Source of the DNA: Annona cherimola
Taxonomy: Eukaryota > Streptophyta > Magnoliopsida > Magnoliales > Annonaceae
DNA: 64,000 nt
Assembly (NCBI GenBank): GCA_030490835.1
Contig: CM059977.1
Span: forward strand, 38,895,676-38,959,675
Direction of reading: 5' to 3'
Shown here: piece after piece, positions 60,301 to 64,000 of the stretch
Numbering within the stretch: position 1 is the stretch's first letter
Layout: each line of letters opens with the position of its first letter
Made by a program: the position numbers and the translations under genes
The notes under the pieces: generated by a model
The model's database searches: none
Told to the model about the DNA's origin: nothing
The model's input: the letters and a program-made list of their open reading frames with translations, nothing else

Positions 60301-63300
60301 TAATCTATAAATGGATCTAAAATTTTTCATAATTTGCATATAATCATACATATTCTTAAGAAGGTACGGCCCACTCAAACTTTTGATTGAAATAATTTTT
60401 GGTACATGATAAAATAAATGATATTACATAGTGTGACCAGTTAGATTTTGATTTCATCATTAGGGTGGGCCAAGGTGGGCCGCATCCAAGAGGTTCACAC
60501 AGAAATGTGGACCTAGGTTTCACCAAATCAGGAATCAGAAATTATAAAGCAAACTAGACAGAATTTACCTTGTCTCAATAGCAAGCAAACGCCAAATACG
60601 ATAAAAGAAACATGAAAGGAATCAATTCAAATACGCTTTGTAACTAGTACAATTCAGTTAAGAATAACAATGCATCCCAAAAAAAAAAAAAAAATTCTAT
60701 AAATATGGTATCAATAATGCACGAAAGCAATCCAACACCGGAATCACCATATGGATATACATCATGGGGATGCAGGCCCCCAACAACTAATGACAACTGC
60801 GATTGCACTTGCAATTAGATATTGACTTTTATAATGCATGATTTAATAGGCAGTAGCACAGAAAAGCATTAATTACCTGGCTTTTAAGGTATGGCTGAAG
60901 GGTAACAACAAACTGGGTTGGATCAGATGCTGGCGCGCACAGTGTTGGATCTACAATACAAAATGCATGCAGAGCCAGAACATAAGGAAGTGCCCTTGCC
61001 TCCACTTCTTCATTGATTGTCTCATCCACCTGAAAAGCAGACTTTCTTAGCACACTTAGAAATAAACAAATGCAATAGCAGAAACAATGTTTTTTTTTTT
61101 TAGGTAGCATGACATGCAGTACCTGCAATATCCTTTCCAGCAAGCACTTGCACATCAGTTCACAGCGCCTACGTACTGAAGCAAGTGATACAGCATTAAT
61201 CCCAACAGCTTTGGCTGATTGTGGCAAAAAATCAAGTGTCAAGTTTCGCCTAATGACTGTGACAAGAGGTTGATGATTTGGCATCCTTCTCAGCATGTCA
61301 ACAACCTGCTCTGTCTTCTTTGCCACCTCCAAAGGCACAAAGCTACCGTCTCCAGCAAATTGGGCCTGGAAGCCAGAGGGCTCCTCAAACCAGAATTCAT
61401 AAAATGTTTTGCAGACAAGGTCCTGATAATCGTAACAAAAGTGTGAACAAGCCACATATCAGTGTTAGCTTTCAGGAAAAGAATGTATAGGAAGTATAGC
61501 AATCTTAATTGACATTGCAAGAAAATAGAATTCCGAGGCCAGAAAAAAATATTAGCAACAGAAATTACAAATATTAAAATAAAAAATGATGCTAAAACTA
61601 CCAGTGTTCCAAATACTACACCAGAATTAACATCACCAAAAAAAAAAAAAAAAAAACACTACACCAGAATGAGAGAAATGACACAACTAATAAGTATGTT
61701 GGGCAAATAAAAAGGAAATTGGTGAAGCAGTTGAATACGCAAATAGAACTACTCAATGTGTAAAAAAAAGGATGTAGTACCATGAATACTGAAAGATTGG
61801 GGAAAAAGTGACACATGGCCTTTAAAAAGAATTACCATATTCAAAATAAATGATACTTTTCTGAGCTATCATGTTTTTGCAAAATCATGCTTATCGGTGA
61901 GATATTTGTAATTTCTTCTTTGATTTCTTGTTCACCACAATATTTAGATAAATAGAAAAAAGTTCGTTTCGTAAATTCAATTTTTTAGCATGTTTCATGT
62001 TGAGCTTGAGCAGTTTGGCAGAAATTTCCCTTTCTGATACCAATATATTTCACGGCACAGACGTCGTAAATGAATAAGTAACCATATTTAGATTAATTAC
62101 CATGCCACCTTAAAATTATGCTGTATTTGTGCAGTAAACACAAATATATAAATATAAATAGATGGAAAGATGATGCCGTCCATGGAATATGGAACAACAT
62201 CAACAAAAAAAAGAAAGGGCTGATATGAAAAATATGGTTAATGATGAGAAGAAGAAATAGGATTGCGTGAGGCAAGTAGAGTGGATTATGTTTTAGAAAA
62301 AGGGACCAGACAGCGTAATCAAACTAGTCTGGCAGCGAACTGCACAGAAGTTCGCCCAGTTGACTAACAGTTAAATTTCATAGAAAACTGTTCAAACCAT
62401 TCAAATCGCCACGCTGGACTGTAAAAAATAGTCCATCCGGAGTCCAGTCCAGTATTTTTAAAACAAATAAACTAATTAAAATTTTTTTAAAAAAAAAAAA
62501 AAAAACAATCATGTGCCCATACACCCACACTGTCTCTCCCCTCTCTTTCACAGACCGATTGGATTTTTGAAGTCCAACACCACCACCCAAATCGAACCAG
62601 CAGCACAACAACAGCGACAGTAACAAGAGAGCCTATCCCAAAATGAAAGAATCTTATTAACCCCCCCCCCCCCCTTTAAAACAGATCCGACAGTGGGGTT
62701 TCTTTCCAAAATCTGTCATTCATTCCATCTCTGATCGCTATCAACAAATCAAACACTATCTATGCAATTTGATACCTATGCTCCTGTTTCTTGTCATCAT
62801 GCCCATCTTCACCTTCTTTGTTTGTCAGAAATGGAGGGCAGCCATGGCCAAGAAGCAGGAGATCATGCAATTCGCAACACTTGCATCTGAGGAAGCAGCC
62901 CATGTATGCCCTGAGTCGATGTATCATCACATCATCCCTGAGTTCGAGGATGTGACACAGAGCTTGAAGCAGTGTGCAGGTACAATAGCACTGCTGCTGA
63001 GCTATGCCTCAGTGCACCGTGTCTATTGCCTCACAACATGGTATGACCAACATAAGTTGATAAATACTAGTGAGTTCCACAAACCTTTTTTTTCTTTTTT
63101 GCCACCTGCTTGTGTGAATTTGGAAATCGGGGAAAGGAAGATTATGTTGCACATGGTGGATTATGTCTCTGTTCCAGAAATTCTAGACTATAAAAGAAAT
63201 AGGCTCTGGAAGAATTTGAGATGTATTGAATGAGGCTTGCCCTTAGATTTGATTTGCCTAGTGAAAACATTGGTTTCTTAGTGCAATCTTATTTGTTGCC

Positions 63301-64000
63301 AAGGATGGTATTGCATTTCCCAGTTTCGGATGCCCTACAAGATAAGATTGAGCCTCACTAGATTTGTATTGTCTGTGCTCATGGTCGGTTCATGCTTTTT
63401 TATTACTTGTGTTCCCTGTTAGCCTATCTCTTGAGATGCTAATGAAAATTTTCTCGTTTGTGTTTGTTATAATTTTTTGATATGTTGGTTTCCTTCGTGT
63501 TTGGAGCTAAACTGGTACCTTGTGGTTAAAAGTTCCATCATCATCATTATACTATTATTTGTTTTTTCTATTTTGATCATCATATTAGTTTTTTATATGA
63601 TGCATGACGAGTGTTATAGGCAATGTTATTAGGACCAAACCAATGATAGACTGTGGATGTATAAATATTGATGCACTATTGTCTATGGTAATATTTTCCT
63701 TCTTCCCTCACAGTGACGAACTTTTCCATCACATGTTAGTGTTCAAAAAGCCACTCTTCAATATTGCTGTCACATCCCACCAAGATCTTCTTCTTTTTTG
63801 CCCAGTGCTGTTGTTCAACATAGCTCCTGCCATTTGTTTCTTTTGCGCAATGCCACTCTTGCCCTACTGATCTCACCACAGATTGATATGCAAACCGAGA
63901 AATTTTGATTTTACCAGCTTCATTGTCAGTTTGAGCAGCTCACATGATTTTATTGATAACTGAACCGCAAGCCAGACCAGCAAAGCCTCCAGTTCCAAGT
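36347..64000 (-). CDS. SCC2: Sister chromatid cohesion protein SCC2 (Nipped-B/NIPBL), 3' part of gene
   Basis: SCC2, with SCC4, loads cohesin rings onto chromosomes and is essential for chromosome segregation. Thirteen exons are visible, in order of translation: 61422-61123, 61029-60877, 59259-59090, 57109-57001, 50696-50535, 50447-50343, 50277-50041, 49912-49779, 49692-49420, 49339-49042, 39930-39838, 39665-39540, 36577-36347. They add to 2391 nt, 796 residues and a TGA stop, with every phase agreeing. Recognisable family blocks are [77 protein letters not shown] and YSLNDARCQ, within the HEAT-repeat hook region. The C-terminus has a basic NIKRKRPP signal. About a thousand N-terminal residues are expected to the right of the window. 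No defect was seen. Confidence 0.94.
36578..39539 (-). other. SCC2 last intron, 2.96 kb
   Basis: It holds a MITE of a different subfamily (37571-37865) and an AT-rich stretch. There is a 23-bp direct duplication near 38189-38234 (AATCTAATAAAAAATTATGT twice). Inverted GGGTTGG-rich phrases at 38340-38510 and 39065-39205 could be ends of one hAT-like element. Confidence 0.6.
37571..37865 (+). mobile_element. Tourist-like MITE of a second subfamily
   Basis: Ends GGGTGTGTTTAGTAATG and, reversed, GGGGCTATTTGGTAAAAC. Flanked by ATA on both sides (37568-37570 and 37866-37868). The interior is unlike the common family. No coding content. Confidence 0.7.
39727..39836. repeat. CAA/CAG trinucleotide repeat next to an SCC2 exon
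   Basis: About 80 bp of mixed CAA, CAG and CAT triplets end four bases or so before the donor site of exon 39838-39930, inside the 172-bp intron. A long Val/Ala frame on the minus strand comes from this repeat only. Length change here could affect splicing. Confidence 0.75.
40364..42540 (-). mobile_element. RTE-type LINE fragment
   Basis: On the minus strand the frame 41855-41670 reads [20 protein letters not shown] then [22 protein letters not shown], a block of the reverse transcriptase of plant RTE non-LTR elements. Further blocks toward 40900 (LEAEVW-type region, as in TTCTGCCTCGTATAGCATAGCTGG) agree. The 3' end is an imperfect ATG/GTG-repeat tail at 40364-40383, as RTE elements have. 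The frame is broken by stops and interrupted by a MITE at 40627. The 5' end is truncated near 42540. Confidence 0.75.
40627..40895 (+). mobile_element. MITE copy inserted in the LINE
   Basis: Begins GGTTGTGTTTGGGAAG and ends GATAAACAAACATCC, with the family's middle (GATATGATATGATAGGAGTA) intact. It separates the LINE tail from its coding part, so it came later. Confidence 0.75.
42556..42846 (-). mobile_element. MITE copy with TTA target duplication
   Basis: A 291-bp copy with ends GGGTGTGTTTG and CAAACACACCC, flanked by TTA (42553-42555 and 42847-42849). One of the best-preserved family members. Confidence 0.92.
43190..43558 (-). other. Open frame of 122 residues in SCC2 intron, unknown
   Basis: The frame reads [20 protein letters not shown] onward with balanced composition, unlike the AT-rich noise around it. 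I do not recognise it. It is in the same direction as SCC2 but lies where no SCC2 sequence is missing. It may be part of a transposon or a captured gene piece. Confidence 0.25.
43820..44100 (+). mobile_element. MITE copy with TAA target duplication
   Basis: A 281-bp copy with perfect ends GGGTGTGTTTGG and CCAAACACACCC, flanked by TAA (43817-43819 and 44101-44103). Very similar to the copy at 2303-2586. Confidence 0.93.
44264..45143 (+). mobile_element. hAT-like non-autonomous element
   Basis: This 880-bp unit has ends AGGGGTGTTAAC and GTTAATGGT-type inverted matches (TTAACACCCCT at the right). Subterminal repeats are of the form GGGTTAATAAGCAGG. The ends resemble plant hAT derivatives. An 8-bp target duplication was not found. 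A (GAA)n run at 44680-44712 gives a Ser-rich chance frame on the minus strand. Confidence 0.65.
45476..45590 (-). mobile_element. LINE 3' tail fragment with (ATG)n and (ACACCT)n repeats
   Basis: On the minus strand the piece ends in ATGATGATG repeats after CACTTAGGTGGGAAATAG, the same 3' end phrase as the LINE at 40364. It is therefore a heavily 5'-truncated second insertion. An ACACCT hexamer run (45476-45502) adjoins the tail. Confidence 0.7.
45700..46150. mobile_element. Member of a second dispersed repeat family
   Basis: Shares blocks with 52840-53130, 53700-54240 and 59990-60530, such as TTATAGGATCATTTATCC, GGTTTAGATGTTGAAAA and CAAGTTTCATTCAAATCC. It starts near a small hairpin (CTTCTATGT...ACATAGAAG, 45653-45680), and CATAGAAG recurs near 46160. 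Non-coding; class unknown. Confidence 0.5.
47097..47225. repeat. 43-bp unit, three tandem copies
   Basis: Units start at 47097, 47140 and 47183 with TCCTCAAATCAGGCCATGCA. The third has several changes. Open frames here come from the repeat. Confidence 0.88.
47637..48164. repeat. 262-bp tandem segmental duplication
   Basis: Copies 47637-47898 and 47899-48164 both start TTTTGCCTAAAATCATGTGC and run to GAGAACGGTAATTTT-type ends. They differ at about 5% of positions by eye. Non-coding, in the giant SCC2 intron; likely from unequal exchange or repair. Confidence 0.88.
52840..53130. mobile_element. Second dispersed repeat family, copy
   Basis: Contains ACTTCATAGAATCATTTATC and CATTTAGATGTTGAAAATAA, matching the copies at 45700 and (reversed) 60150. 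Ends not defined. Confidence 0.45.
53700..54240. mobile_element. Second dispersed repeat family, copy split by a MITE
   Basis: The left piece (ATTTGTTTAACTAAGACATC) and right piece (AATTTTGATAGAAATGATTT) match consecutive parts of the copy at 59990-60530. The MITE at 53851-54105 stands between them, so the MITE came second. Confidence 0.55.
53851..54105 (+). mobile_element. MITE copy, diverged, nested
   Basis: Has the family's order of phrases (GTGATGTGATAAAATAAAGG, GGGTAGTTGTATAAAA) and right end AAAACACACCC. It is inserted in the dispersed repeat around it. Confidence 0.65.
54345..54628 (-). mobile_element. MITE copy, reversed, diverged
   Basis: Has CAACCTAAAATTTTTCATTC, ACATAACTACCCATACATCT and ATCATATCACATCATTTTCT in order. 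Its right end is partly duplicated again to about 54672 (TTTTCCAAGCATACCCT twice). Confidence 0.65.
54672..56141. mobile_element. Pack-type element: terminal inverted repeats around gene-like cargo
   Basis: The left end (54672-54803) and right end (56018-56141, reversed) match over about 125 bp with roughly 70% identity by eye. Shared phrases are CTTGCTTTTTAAACCCTC against CTGCTTTTTGAACTCTG, and ATATTAGCCTTTTAAATCCTG against CTATTAGCATTTTAAACCCTG. Between them is a GC-richer interval (54810-55500) ending in 20 or more A residues at 55501-55520. The reading frame 54812-55033 is Ser-, Lys- and Arg-rich, and I do not recognise it. Long inverted ends with foreign cargo suggest a Mutator-like element; the terminal target duplication was not found. 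Confidence 0.5.
56181..56500 (+). mobile_element. TRIM (miniature LTR retrotransposon)
   Basis: Two direct repeats, 56181-56291 and 56388-56500, both run TGT...CCAAACA and share GAGAAGGCT-ATAAG and CTAGCTTTTAG. Between them lie about 96 bp. This interval starts TAGTATTAGACCAC, close to the initiator-Met tRNA primer site TGGTATCAGAGCCAC, and ends in the purine tract GGAGGAGAT directly before the second repeat. The flanks TACTA (56176-56180) and TATTA (56501-56505) are a 5-bp target duplication with one change. All hallmarks of a TRIM are present in 320 bp. It is non-coding and depends on other elements to move. Confidence 0.8.
57110..59089 (-). other. SCC2 intron, 2.0 kb
   Basis: AT-rich, no recognisable insert. 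A plus-strand frame at 58076-58327 has no family resemblance and ends within intron sequence; I regard it as chance. Confidence 0.6.
59990..60530. mobile_element. Second dispersed repeat family, fullest copy
   Basis: Begins near GTGGGAACCTCTTGGATCAG and ends near GCATCCAAGAGGTTCACAC. These are inverted relative to each other (CCTCTTGGAT/ATCCAAGAGG), so they are probably terminal inverted repeats of about 10-20 bp. Lies in the SCC2 intron 59260-60876. Non-coding. Confidence 0.6.
62661..62674. repeat. Poly-C run of 14
   Basis: Fourteen C residues stand upstream of the antisense frame at 62769. Such runs are rare in this AT-rich window, and their length may be an assembly estimate. Confidence 0.9.
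62769..63233 (+). other. Antisense open frame with N-terminal membrane segment inside SCC2 intron
   Basis: The 154-residue frame starts [19 protein letters not shown], a clear membrane segment. A basic stretch ([14 protein letters not shown]) and ATLASEEAA follow. This N-terminal pattern reminds me of the first exon of plant MYND-type ubiquitin-specific proteases (UBP15/16 group), but no catalytic or MYND part is in view. A good donor site, CAT|GTATGC at about 62905, lies exactly after SEEAAH, so the true exon may stop there and the rest of the frame be chance. The upstream 250 bp are C/T/A-rich like a 5' leader. It could be an embedded gene start, a captured gene piece or a pseudogene. Confidence 0.3.
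63234..64000. other. Right edge, unresolved
   Basis: The stretch should still be SCC2 intron, because the exon before DLVCKTF has not appeared. A minus-strand frame at the very edge reads [19 protein letters not shown] before a stop at about 63940, and looks protein-like. A plus-strand frame of 88 residues (63604-63870) is unrecognised. None is claimed as a gene. Confidence 0.3.

Noticed and set aside
1..64000. CRISPR arrays, tRNA or rRNA genes, bacterial-type operons
   Set aside because: No regularly spaced identical repeats, no tRNA cloverleaf consensus and no rRNA stretch were noticed; the gene structure is plant nuclear.

Overview
The window is nuclear DNA of a flowering plant. It is AT-rich, its genes are split by GT-AG introns, and it is crowded with plant transposon remnants (LTR retrotransposons, an RTE-type LINE, Tourist-like MITEs, hAT-like and foldback elements). 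Nothing in it fixes the species. No tRNA, rRNA, CRISPR or bacterial operon structure was seen. Gene calls rest on protein families recognised by eye and on exon phases that add up; nothing was searched.

Layout. At 260-2065 there is an LTR with its polypurine tract, the 3' end of a retrotransposon whose body lies left of the window. From about 2.8 to 9.9 kb on the plus strand lies a complete gene for plastid biotin carboxyl carrier protein (BCCP), the biotinylated subunit of heteromeric acetyl-CoA carboxylase. From 10,372 to 22,838 is a three-level nest. A gag-only Tat/Ogre-like element (plus strand, TSD TGATC) carries in its 3' LTR a decayed Ty3/gypsy element (minus strand, TSD CTAGC), and that element carries a MITE in its integrase (TSD ATA). 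From 22.9 to 30.9 kb is gene-poor sequence with hAT-like pieces, a 180-bp tandem repeat, a foldback element, and a copia-type 3' end with LTR.

At 30,910-32,046 (minus strand) is an intronless gene for an IQ- and BAG-domain co-chaperone. Its promoter has two perfect heat-shock elements just upstream of a TATA box. From 32.3 to 36.2 kb is intergenic MITE-rich DNA. From 36,347 to beyond the right edge (minus strand) lies the 3' part of the gene for the cohesin loader SCC2 (Nipped-B/NIPBL). Thirteen exons are visible, coding the C-terminal 796 residues. Its introns are swollen by transposons: the 9.1-kb intron holds a LINE, three MITEs, a hAT-like element and tandem duplications, and the 6.3-kb intron holds a TRIM and a Pack-type element. 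An antisense plus-strand reading frame with an N-terminal membrane segment lies in the 5'-most visible intron (62,769-63,233).

The three real genes serve unrelated cell functions (plastid fatty acid synthesis, heat-stress chaperone regulation, sister chromatid cohesion) and show no sign of working as a unit. What links them is one MITE family of about 285 bp. At least fourteen copies sit in introns of BCCP and SCC2, in an intron of the BCCP gene right against the biotinyl exon, upstream of the BAG gene, and inside another transposon.
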